Assembly: GCA_949775045.1 (NCBI GenBank)
Contig: CATKSA010000208.1
Span: 119,935-183,934, forward strand
Direction: 5' to 3'
Length of the DNA stretch: 64,000 nt
Source: Metridium senile
Lineage: Eukaryota > Cnidaria > Anthozoa > Actiniaria > Metridiidae
Part shown: positions 32,230 through 43,000 of the stretch, piece by piece
How the letters are laid out: each line of letters starts with the position of its first letter
How positions within the stretch are numbered: the first letter of the stretch is position 1
Translations under genes and position numbers: made by a program
Notes under the pieces: model-generated
Seen by the model: the letters and a program-made list of their open reading frames with translations, nothing else
What the model was told of the DNA's origin: nothing
Database searches by the model: none

Positions 32230-33336
32230 ATGGTGGCAAAACTTAAGCCAACAAAAGTAGCGTATGCTATTCTGTTACGCGAGAAAGAACGTTATTCATT
32301 CCGTATTATCGCAAAAAAGTGTAACATTTCCAAATCGTCGGCACATCGAATATGGAAGTATCGTCAAAACTACCTTCGAAGTGAATGTAAAGAAAAGGCA
32401 ATTGTGCATAGAAATAAGGGACGGAAACCTCGAATCAATGAAAGAGACAAGAGAGAAATGCTGAGAACACTCACAAGAATGAGAAAGAAAGATGTTAATC
32501 TAACCGTCATGTCGTTAGTTAGAGAGGCGGGAATAGATCCGACATTGGTGCATCGAAGGACATTTACAAGATACCTTAACAAATGGGGGTTTCACTTCCT
32601 TCAATCTCGAAAAAAGGGACTGTTAAGTGACAAGGACAAGGAATTGCGCTTAAAGTATGCAAAGAAGATGCGGAGTTTATTGAAGGACAATCCTACGTTT
32701 TACACTCATCACATAGCTTTCTACTTGGATGGAGTATCCTTTATACATAAGTACAACCCCAAGAATGAAGCCTGTAGACCGAAATCTCGAGTTTGGAGGA
32801 AAAAGGGTGAGGGGTTATCAATAACGGCAAGAGGAACAAAAGAGCTGGCTGGTGGACGAAGGCTTCACATTATGGTGGCCGTTGCATATGGCAAAGGCGT
32901 TGTATTATGCCAACCATATGAGAAGTTGAACGGTGAGTTCTTCGCCAACTTTATTCGGACGCATTTTAATTTAACGTTTGGAAAGGCAGGCCCGAAAGTA
33001 ATGGGACAAAGACTATTTGTAATGGACAACGACCCAAGTCAAACAAGCTGTAAAGCAATGAGTGCATTAAGTGACATTGAGGCGACATTGCATCGCATCC
33101 CCAGCCGCACACAGGACCTAAATCCTCCAGAAAATGTTTTCCATATAGTTAAAAAGAGACTCGAACAAGAAGCTATAACTTTGAATTTGACGATGGAAAC
33201 ATTTGACAACTTTAAAGAACGGGTATTGAAATGCTTTCAAAGTATTGACAGTGATTTAATTGATAAAACAATTGCGAGCTTACCAAAGCGCGTAGAAAAC
33301 ATTATCAGTCTCTGTGGAGGACGAACAAAATACTGA
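32230..33336 (+). CDS. Tc1/mariner-type DD34E transposase, unit 4
   Basis: Fourth intact copy with an identical protein. The two base changes found in unit 4 lie outside this gene. Confidence 0.95.
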   Translation: MVAKLKPTKVAYAILLREKERYSFRIIAKKCNISKSSAHRIWKYRQNYLRSECKEKAIVHRNKGRKPRINERDKREMLRTLTRMRKKDVNLTVMSLVREAGIDPTLVHRRTFTRYLNKWGFHFLQSRKKGLLSDKDKELRLKYAKKMRSLLKDNPTFYTHHIAFYLDGVSFIHKYNPKNEACRPKSRVWRKKGEGLSITARGTKELAGGRRLHIMVAVAYGKGVVLCQPYEKLNGEFFANFIRTHFNLTFGKAGPKVMGQRLFVMDNDPSQTSCKAMSALSDIEATLHRIPSRTQDLNPPENVFHIVKKRLEQEAITLNLTMETFDNFKERVLKCFQSIDSDLIDKTIASLPKRVENIISLCGGRTKY

Positions 33337-34313
33337 ATACCTATACTTAATTATTGATCATTAATTTTATCTGGAGGACGAACAAAATACTATACCGGGT
33401 GCCTATACTTATTGAACACATTCAAATGTAACCATAATCTATCATTTATTTGTCAATAGAATGTTTATTACTATCTCTAAATAAACAGTAATATTCTACA
33501 AGATTCAGGTATTTATTTAATGATAATGATCACTAGTACAATATATTATAATATAAACCATGTTTTATAATTACAAACAATCAAGGATAATTATTATATC
33601 AAGTATCATGAACAATAGGCCGATCAGCATATTAAGTTACAATACTCCATACTACTCCACACGACCTTATGTGTTAAACAACAATATAAATCAGTATAAT
33701 TTTGATAAATTATACTTGTCTTCTACGACAAATCAGTCATGTACACTTTCTAGAGCATGTACGTCTAATAATGTTCATGGAATGTTACGTATAATATGAT
33801 AATCATCATTACTCCACTGTGATCTATATAAAAGTTGATAGTCTAATAGATTTACTTAACATTCATATGGAGTAATGTGCGTTTAAATACAATATGTCAA
33901 CATTTTCTGTTGATAAGGGGACTAAACCGTAGAAGACGACTTCATAGTCTTATATAAAGCTAATTAAGATCCATATATTAAAATGAACAATCCTATTGTG
34001 TTATAATTATCAGTTAACATGATGGAGTATTGAGTGGAGTAATGTATAGCTTATTTCCTCGAATAAGCGCCGCGGCGCTTATTAAACTATTATCGTTTAC
34101 ACAGTCCCCTTCTTAATCAGAACTACGAATATCCGGTGGAGATAATTTAATGGACGAGCGGTGAAATATAATTATTTTCAACTGAAAAATAACGCTTTTG
34201 ATAAAAGTTTCCTTTTAATGCTGTTATAGAGTAACATTATTGCGTTAAAATGCGGCCATTATACGAGAGTGGCGCTCATTCCAAAGCAGTGCTTATTCGA
34301 GTAAATACGGTGT
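33337..34313. promoter_or_regulatory. Convergent intergenic region, unit 4 (one base change)
   Basis: Equivalent of the unit 1 region at +12549. Position 34138 is G where the other three units have A (CCGGTGGAG against CCGGTAGAG), outside the palindrome (34062-34083) and the iteron-like cluster (33641-34043). Confidence 0.5.
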
Positions 34314-35639
34314 TTAGAATAAGTTATCGATATCTTTATAATCAAGTACGAATTTTGCAAAGCAATGTTGACAAGGTGAAAGGGATTTCTGTTTATCCTG
34401 CGGTATTTGTTTCCAAAAATTAAATGTACGCCACCTAACCTGCATCATCTGGGTATTTGCAGAATCTAATGACCCTCCTTTAACTAGGACCATAGGGGCA
34501 TCGGCGGTAGCAAAGAATGGCGTATTTTTGTTGAATTCCACATCCTTGACACCAAAGTTTTTGGGCACAGGTAAATGGACAGTATCGCCCTCTAACAACT
34601 GAAGTAAATCTCCCCAAGCAATCACAGAGGGATGCCAGCGGAAGTCGTTCAACACTACCACTTCAGCATCTTCAACACCAAGCCATGCAAATGTACCGGT
34701 AGCGGGGTTGGTGAAGGTTTTGTAGATGTTCTTTAAAGGAGATATGATAAAGGTTTTCCCCGTGTTAGCCGGACCGTATACATAAATGTTCCTATATTTC
34801 CCGCGTCCGTCCTTAAGCGCCTTGAAAATACCACTACAAAATGCTGACACAGACAACTCGTTCTGTGACATGAGTGTAAGTGCCATTTCAAGCCACTGGC
34901 CATTACAATCAGTTACACAGCTTGCCCCATATGCTTCATTGAGAATGTCGATGCGACTCATCTTAAGGCGTTGCATCTGCATTGGGGCTTCTACGAATTC
35001 CTTGGCCAACTCTAAGGCCTCATTCACCACTTTGGCACCTCTATTGGCAATGAATTGGGCTAGTTGTGTTTTTCCTTCATTCTTTTGAACTACAGCTAAA
35101 TTAACGAGTTCTAAACGTGTTTTGATGTTTTGTTCTTGTATGATTTGAACAACGTCAAATGTCGAATAGCGTTTTGCCTTTTTCTTATCGCCTTTATTTT
35201 TCGTAGATCTTTTTCTGTTGGCTGTTATAGCTTGCTCTGTTGAGGGTGGATCTGTTAAGATGGGATGATCTGCTGACTTGGCAAATTCTTTATCCTCCTT
35301 AATGACATACTGGTGGGCGCTGTAGTATGTGTTGTGATTACAACTGAAATTGACTCTAATGTCGTGATGATTCTGTATATACTGCCTAACCCTTGACCAC
35401 CTTGATCTCTTGTTCAGCTTCAATGCCATGTGGTAATGTGTTGAGTTCTCTGACTCGGAGGTTTCAGCATGGCTTTCTTTACAAACAACCCAATGATTCA
35501 CTTCAACTTGCGCCACTTGTTGGAATGCATTTGCAATAATCATCGCAAAAGTTTCCCTTGACGACACTTTATCTAAGTCTGCACGACTATACGTAATCAA
35601 ATAGACAAGTGACTGATGCCGAGTGTTTGAAGAAGCCAT
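34314..35639 (-). CDS. Rep (HUH + SF3-type helicase), unit 4
   Basis: Fourth intact copy with an identical protein. Its upstream leader carries the second unit-specific change (35809). It is followed on its 5' side by the terminal module at 35915 and then satellite. Confidence 0.9.
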   Translation of the reverse strand: MASSNTRHQSLVYLITYSRADLDKVSSRETFAMIIANAFQQVAQVEVNHWVVCKESHAETSESENSTHYHMALKLNKRSRWSRVRQYIQNHHDIRVNFSCNHNTYYSAHQYVIKEDKEFAKSADHPILTDPPSTEQAITANRKRSTKNKGDKKKAKRYSTFDVVQIIQEQNIKTRLELVNLAVVQKNEGKTQLAQFIANRGAKVVNEALELAKEFVEAPMQMQRLKMSRIDILNEAYGASCVTDCNGQWLEMALTLMSQNELSVSAFCSGIFKALKDGRGKYRNIYVYGPANTGKTFIISPLKNIYKTFTNPATGTFAWLGVEDAEVVVLNDFRWHPSVIAWGDLLQLLEGDTVHLPVPKNFGVKDVEFNKNTPFFATADAPMVLVKGGSLDSANTQMMQVRWRTFNFWKQIPQDKQKSLSPCQHCFAKFVLDYKDIDNLF

Positions 35640-35914
35640 TGTAATACTTACTTCAGGTCTGATTACATAAAATTGTAAGAATTTGGCGTCAAATTACACT
35701 TTAATTATGCAAATACTTTGTAAAGCCATAATTTATTTTGGGCTTCCTGTGTTATCAATCAATTCAAAAATAAAAAAATAGCCACATATTATTATAAATT
35801 TTTATTAACTAGTTATGTAAATCATGACGACATACAGTTTATTTAACATTCGTGGCATTTTTGGTACGATTTACTGCGGTTTTCATGACGATTTTCATAC
35901 AATCGATTTTAAGA

Positions 35915-36168
35915 CAATCATGGACATAAATATTGGGACACAGCAGGTTATTAGTGGTTTTTCACATATAATTGTTCATTTTTCATCATATCCTCCCCCT
36001 CCCCCCCTATCTCAATGTTGATTTGACCAAGGAATGCCTACCAATGACCCATGTAACTCATGAACGGTCAACATTGAATGGAGGGGGGAGGGGAGGGCTA
36101 AAAATGATGAAGGGTAACGTTTTTATTCGAATTGTTAATGTTGTCCCAAACAATATTGTCCGTGATTG
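35915..36168. repeat. 254-bp foldback module 5 (true right end)
   Basis: This last module has no transposase after it. Its right inverted repeat abuts the second TA and satellite array 3. With the first module it makes the 254-bp terminal direct redundancy of the integrated concatemer. Confidence 0.88.
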
Positions 36169-36170
36169 TA
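36169..36170. repeat. TA target-site duplication, right copy
   Basis: Immediately after the terminal ...GTGATTG of the element, TAGACCCTGTGAGC resumes the satellite in exact register with the left flank. Confidence 0.92.
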
Positions 36171-37249
36171 GACCCTGTGAGCAATGTCTGAGAATATTAG
36201 AGCATTCTTATAAATGTGCAAGATTTTATTTAGAAAAACTACAAAATCCTACCCAGAAAGCAATATGCCCTATAGGGTGATCTGAAAATGGGTTAAAAAG
36301 ATCGGGATTTTCGGCACAAAATTTTCGCCTAGACCCTGTGAGCAATGTCTGAGAATATTAGAGCATTCTGATAAATGCGCAAGATTTTATTTAGAAAAAA
36401 ACTACAAAATCCTACCCAGAATGCAATATGCCCTATAGGGTGATCTGAAAATGTGTTAAAAAGATCGAGGTTTTCGGCACAAAAGTTTCGCCTAGACCCT
36501 GTGAGCAATGTCTGAGAATATTAGAGCATTCTGATAAATGCGCAAGATTTTATCTAGAAAAAACCTCAAAATCCTACCCAGAATGCAATTTGCCCTATAG
36601 GGTGATCTGAAAATGGGTTAAAAAGATCGGGGTTTTCGGCACAAAATTTTCGCCTAGACCCTGTGAGCAATGTCTGAGAATATTAGAGCATTCTTATAAA
36701 TGCGCAAGATTTTATCTAGAAAAAAACCTCAAAATCCTACCCAGAATGCAATTTGCCCTATAGGGTGATCTGAAAATGTGTTAAAAAGATCGAGGTTTTC
36801 GGCACAAAAGTTTCGCCTAGACCCTGTGAGCAATGTCTGAGAATATTAGAGCATTCTTATAAATGCGCAAGATTTTATCTAGAAAAAAACCTCAAAATCC
36901 TACCCAGAATGCAATTTGCCCTATAGGGTGATCTGAAAATGGGTTAAAAAGATCGGGGTTTTCGGCACAAAATTTTCGCCTAGACCCTGTGAGCAATGTC
37001 TGAGAATATTAGAGCATTCTGATAAATGCGCAAGATTTTATTTAGAAAAAACCTCAAAATCCTACCCAGAATGCAATTTGCCCTATAGGGTGATCTGAAA
37101 ATGGGTTAAAAAGATCGGGGTTTTCGGCACAAAATTTTCGCCTAGACCCTGTGAGCAATGTCTGAGAATATTAGAGCATTCTTATAAATGCGCAAGATTT
37201 TATCTAGAAAAAACCTCAAAATCCTACCCAGAATGCAATTTGCCCTATA

Positions 37250-40000
37250 GGGTGATCTTAAATGGGTTAAAAAGATCGAGGTTTTCGGCACAAAATTTTC
37301 GCCTAGACCCTGTGAGCAATGTCTGAGAATATTAGAGCATTCTGATAAATGCGCAAGATTTTATTTAGAAAAAAACTACAAAATCCTACCCAGAATGCAA
37401 TATGCCCTATAGGGTGATCTGAAAATGTGTTAAAAAGATCGAGGTTTTCGGCACAAAAGTTTCGCCTAGACCCTGTGAGCAATGTCTGAGAATATTAGAG
37501 CATTCTGATAAATGCGCAAGATTTTATTTAGAAAAAACCTCAAAATCCTACCCAGAATGCAATTTGCCCTATAGGGTGATCTGAAAATGGGTTAAAAAGA
37601 TCGGGGTTTTCGGCACAAAATTTTCGCCTAGACCCTGTGAGCAATGTCTGAGAATATTAGAGCATTCTTATAAATGCGCAAGATTTTATCTAGAAAAAAC
37701 CTCAAAATCCTACCCAGAATGCAATTTGCCCTATAGGGTGATCTGAAAATGGGTTAAAAAGATCGGGGTTTTCGGCACAAAATTTTCGCCTAGACCCTGT
37801 GAGCAATGTCTGAGAATATTAGAGCATTGTGATAAATGCGCAAGATTTTATTTAGAAAAAACCTCAAAATCCTACCCAGAATGCAATTTGCCCTATAGGG
37901 TGATCTGAAAATGGGTTAAAAAGATCGGGGTTTTCGGCACAAAATTTTCGCCTAGACCCTGTGAGCAATGTCTGAGAATATTAGAGCATTCTGATAAATG
38001 CGCAAGATTTTATTTAGAAAAAACCTCAAAATCCTACCCAGAATGCAATTTGCCCTATAGGGTGATCTGAAAATGGGTTAAAAAGATCGGGGTTTTCGGC
38101 ACAAAATTTTCGCCTAGACCCTGTGAGCAATGTCTGAGAATATTAGAGCATTCTTATAAATGCGCAAGATTTTATCTAGAAAAAACCTCAAAATCCTACC
38201 CAGAATGCAATTTGCCCTATAGGGTGATCTGAAAATGGGTTAAAAAGATCGGGGTTTTCGGCACAAAATTTTCGCCTAGACCCTGTGAGCAATGTCTGAG
38301 AATATTAGAGCATTGTGATAAATGCGCAAGATTTTATTTAGAAAAAACCTCAAAATCCTACCCAGAATGCAATTTGCCCTATAGGGTGATCTGAAAATGG
38401 GTTAAAAAGATCGGGGTTTTCGGCACAAAATTTTCGCCTAGACCCTGTGAGCAATGTCTGAGAATATTAGAGCATTCTTATAAATGCGCAAGATTTTATC
38501 TAGAAAAAACCTCAAAATCCTACCCAGAATGCAATTTGCCCTATAGGGTGATCTGAAAATGGGTTAAAAAGATCGAGGTTTTCGGCACAAAATTTTCGCC
38601 TAGACCCTGTGAGCAATGTCTGAGAATATTAGAGCATTCTTATAAATGTGCAAGATTTTATTTAGAAAAACTACAAAATCCTACCCAGAAAGCAATATGC
38701 CCTATAGGGTGATCTGAAAATGGGTTAAAAAGATCGGGATTTTCGGCACAAAATTTTCGCCTAGACCCTGTGAGCAATGTCTGAGAATATTAGAGCATTC
38801 TGATAAATGCGCAAGATTTTATTTAGAAAAAAACTACAAAATCCTACCCAGAATGCAATATGCCCTATAGGGTGATCTGAAAATGTGTTAAAAAGATCGA
38901 GGTTTTCGGCACAAAAGTTTCGCCTAGACCCTGTGAGCAATGTCTGAGAATATTAGAGCATTCTTATAAATGCGCAAGATTTTATCTAGAAAAAAACCTC
39001 AAAATCCTACCCAGAATGCAATTTGCCCTATAGGGTGATCTGAAAATGGGTTAAAAAGATCGGGGTTTTCGGCACAAAATTTTCGCCTAGACCCTGTGAG
39101 CAATGTCTGAGAATATTAGAGCATTCTGATAAATGCGCAAGATTTTATTTAGAAAAAACCTCAAAATCCTACCCAGAATGCAATTTGCCCTATAGGGTGA
39201 TCTGAAAATGGGTTAAAAAGATCGGGGTTTTCGGCACAAAATTTTCGCCTAGACCCTGTGAGCAATGTCTGAGAATATTAGAGCATTCTTATAAATGCGC
39301 AAGATTTTATCTAGAAAAAACCTCAAAATCCTACCCAGAATGCAATTTGCCCTATAGGGTGATCTTAAATGGGTTAAAAAGATCGAGGTTTTCGGCACAA
39401 AATTTTCGCCTAGACCCTGTGAGCAATGTCTGAGAATATTAGAGCATTCTGATAAATGCGCAAGATTTTATTTAGAAAAAAACTACAAAATCCTACCCAG
39501 AATGCAATATGCCCTATAGGGTGATCTGAAAATGTGTTAAAAAGATCGAGGTTTTCGGCACAAAAGTTTCGCCTAGACCCTGTGAGCAATGTCTGAGAAT
39601 ATTAGAGCATTCTGATAAATGCGCAAGATTTTATTTAGAAAAAACCTCAAAATCCTACCCAGAATGCAATTTGCCCTATAGGGTGATCTGAAAATGGGTT
39701 AAAAAGATCGGGGTTTTCGGCACAAAATTTTCGCCTAGACCCTGTGAGCAATGTCTGAGAATATTAGAGCATTCTTATAAATGCGCAAGATTTTATCTAG
39801 AAAAAACCTCAAAATCCTACCCAGAATGCAATTTGCCCTATAGGGTGATCTGAAAATGGGTTAAAAAGATCGGGGTTTTCGGCACAAAATTTTCGCCTAG
39901 ACCCTGTGAGCAATGTCTGAGAATATTAGAGCATTGTGATAAATGCGCAAGATTTTATTTAGAAAAAACCTCAAAATCCTACCCAGAATGCAATTTGCCC
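37250..40000. repeat. 13-monomer satellite duplication (offset 2107 bp)
   Basis: Two rare variants recur at the same offset: GATCTTAAATGGG at 37254 and 39361, and GCATTGTGAT at 37824 and 39931. A further GCATTGTGAT at 38310 marks a shorter internal duplication of three monomers. Boundaries are approximate. Confidence 0.7.
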
Positions 40001-43000
40001 TATAGGGTGATCTGAAAATGGGTTAAAAAGATCGGGGTTTTCGGCACAAAATTTTCGCCTAGACCCTGTGAGCAATGTCTGAGAATATTAGAGCATTCTT
40101 ATAAATGCGCAAGATTTTATCTAGAAAAAACCTCAAAATCCTACCCAGAATGCAATTTGCCCTATAGGGTGATCTGAAAATGGGTTAAAAAGATCGAGGT
40201 TTTCGGCACAAAATTTTCGCCTAGACCCTGTGAGCAATGTCTGAGAATATTAGAGCATTCTTATAAATGTGCAAGATTTTATTTAGAAAAACTACAAAAT
40301 CCTACCCAGAAAGCAATATGCCCTATAGGGTGATCTGAAAATGGGTTAAAAAGATCGGGATTTTCGGCACAAAATTTTCGCCTAGACCCTGTGAGCAATG
40401 TCTGAGAATATTAGAGCATTCTGATAAATGCGCAAGATTTTATTTAGAAAAAAACTACAAAATCCTACCCAGAATGCAATATGCCCTATAGGGTGATCTG
40501 AAAATGTGTTAAAAAGATCGAGGTTTTCGGCACAAAAGTTTCGCCTAGACCCTGTGAGCAATGTCTGAGAATATTAGAGCATTCTGATAAATGCGCAAGA
40601 TTTTATCTAGAAAAAACCTCAAAATCCTACCCAGAATGCAATTTGCCCTATAGGGTGATCTGAAAATGGGTTAAAAAGATCGGGGTTTTCGGCACAAAAT
40701 TTTCGCCTAGACCCTGTGAGCAATGTCTGAGAATATTAGAGCATTCTTATAAATGCGCAAGATTTTATCTAGAAAAAACCTCAAAATCCTACCCAGAATG
40801 CAATTTGCCCTATAGGGTGATCTGAAAATGGGTTAAAAAGATCGGGGTTTTCGGCACAAAATTTTCGCCTAGACCCTGTGAGCAATGTCTGAGAATATTA
40901 GAGCATTCTGATAAATGCGCAAGATTTTATTTAGAAAAAACCTCAAAATCCTACCCAGAATGCAATTTGCCCTATAGGGTGATCTGAAAATGGGTTAAAA
41001 AGATCGGGGTTTTCGGCACAAAATTTTCGCCTAGACCCTGTGAGCAATGTCTGAGAATATTAGAGCATTCTGATAGATGCGCAAGATTTTATCTAGAAAA
41101 AACCTCAAAATCCTACCAAGAATGCAATTTGCCCTATAGGGTGATCTGAAAATGGGTTAAAAAGATCGGGGTTTTCGGCACAAAATTTTCGCCTAGACCC
41201 TGTGAGCAATGTCTGAGAATATTAGAGCATTCTGATAAATGCGCAAGATTTTATTTAGAAAAAAACTACAAAATCCTACCCAGAATGCAATATGCCCTAA
41301 AGGGTGATCTGAAAATGGGTTAAAAAGATCGGGGTTTTCGGCATACAATTTTCGCCTAGACCCTGTGAGCAATGTCTGAGAATATTAGAGCATTCTGATA
41401 AATGTGCAAGATTTTATTTAGAAAAAACCTCAAAATCCTACCCAGAATGCAATATGCCCTATAGGGTGATCTGAAAATGGGTTAAAAAGATCGGGGTTTT
41501 CGGCACAAAATTTTCGCCTAGACCCTGTGAGCAATGTCTGATAGTATTAGAGCATTCTGATAAATGCGCAAGATTTTATTTAGAAAAAACCTACAAAATC
41601 CTACCCAGAATGCAATATGCCCTATAGGGTGATCTGAAAAAGGGTTAAAAAGATCGGGGTTTTCGGCACAAAATTTTCGCCTAGACCCTGTGAGCAATGT
41701 CTGAGAATATTAGAGCATTCTGATAAATGCGCAAGATTTTATCTAGAAAAAACCTCAAAATCCTACCCAGAATGCAATTTGCCCTATAGGGTGATCTGAA
41801 AATGGGTTAAAAAGATCGGGATTTTCGGCACAAAATTTTCGCCTAGACCCTGTGAGCAATGTCTGAGAATATTAGAGCATTCTGATAAATGCGCAAGATT
41901 TTATTTAGAAAAAAACTACAAAATCCTACCCAGAATGCAATATGCCCTATAGGGTGATCTGAAAATGGGTTAAAAAGATCGGGGTTTTCGGCACAAAATT
42001 TTCACCTAGACCCTGTGAGCAATGTCTGAGAGTATTAGAGCATTCTGATAAATGCGCAAGATTTTATTTAGAAAAAACCTCAAAATCCTACCCAGAATGC
42101 AATATGCCCTATAGGGTGATCTGAAAATGGGTTAAAAAGATCGGGGTTTTCGGCATACAATTTTCGCCTAGACCCTGTGAGCAATGTCTGAGAATATTAG
42201 AGCATTCTGATAAATGCGCAAGATTTTATTTAGAAAAAAACTACAAAATCCTACCCAGAATGCAATATGCCCTATAGGGTGATCTGAAAATGGGTTAAAA
42301 AGATCGGGGTTTTCGGCACAAAATTTTCACCTAGACCCTGTGAGCAATGTCTGAGAGTATTAGAGCATTCTGATAAATGCGCAAGATTTTATTTAGAAAA
42401 AACCTCAAAATCCTACCCAGAATGCAATTTCCCTATAGGGTGATCTGAAAATGGGTTAAAAAGATCGGGGTTTTCGGCATACAATTTTCGCCTAGACCCT
42501 GTGAGCAATGTCTGAGAGTATTAGAGCATTCTGATAAATGCGCAAGATTTTATTTAGAAAAAAACTACAAAATCCTATCCAGAATGCAATATGCCCTATA
42601 GGGTGTTCTGAAAATGGGTTAAAAAGATCGGGGTTTTCGGCACAAAATTTTCGCCTAGACCCTGTGAGCAATGTCTGAGAGTATTAGAGCATTCTGATAA
42701 ATGCGCAAGATTTTATTTAGAAAAAACCTCAAAATCCTACCCAGAATGCAATATGCCCTATAGGGTGATCTGAAAATGGGTTAAAAAGATCGGGGTTTTC
42801 GGCATACAATTTTCGCCTAGACCCTGTGAGCAATGTCTGAGAATATTAGAGCATTCTGATAAATGCGCAAGATTTTATTTAGAAAAAACCTCAAAATCCT
42901 ACCCAGAATGCAATTTGCCCTATAGGGTGATCTGAAAATGGGTTAAAAAGATCGAGGTTTTCGGTACAAAATTTTCGCCTAGACCCTGTGAGCAATGTCT

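Larger units (their letters stand above)
19183..36168. mobile_element. Composite Rep + Tc1/mariner element, integrated tetramer
   Basis: The insertion is 16,986 bp and equals four head-to-tail 4183-bp units plus one extra 254-bp terminal module. Units start at 19183, 23366, 27549 and 31732; the extra module starts at 35915. Each unit contains, left to right: foldback module, transposase (+), 977-bp non-coding region, rep (-) and a 275-bp leader. The outer termini (CAATCATGGACA on the left; ...TGTCCGTGATTG on the right) are imperfect inverted repeats of about 27 bp, and the whole is flanked by TA. It therefore behaves as one transposon although it is a concatemer. Unit differences seen by eye: A to G at 34138 and T to C at 35809, both in unit 4 and both non-coding. 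Rolling-circle concatemer insertion and later unequal crossover are both possible origins. Confidence 0.9.

Noticed and set aside
19183..36168. LTR retrotransposon, with the 254-bp direct repeats as LTRs
   Set aside because: No reverse transcriptase, integrase or gag, no TG...CA ends, and the flanking duplication is TA. The repeat is also a foldback.
19183..36168. Four independent insertions side by side
   Set aside because: Internal junctions lack TA duplications and satellite sequence; only the outer ends carry TA.
19183..36168. Bacterial IS630 or plasmid contamination
   Set aside because: The element is embedded in register in eukaryotic satellite, has poly(A)-type signals and Kozak-like starts, and lacks ribosome-binding sites.
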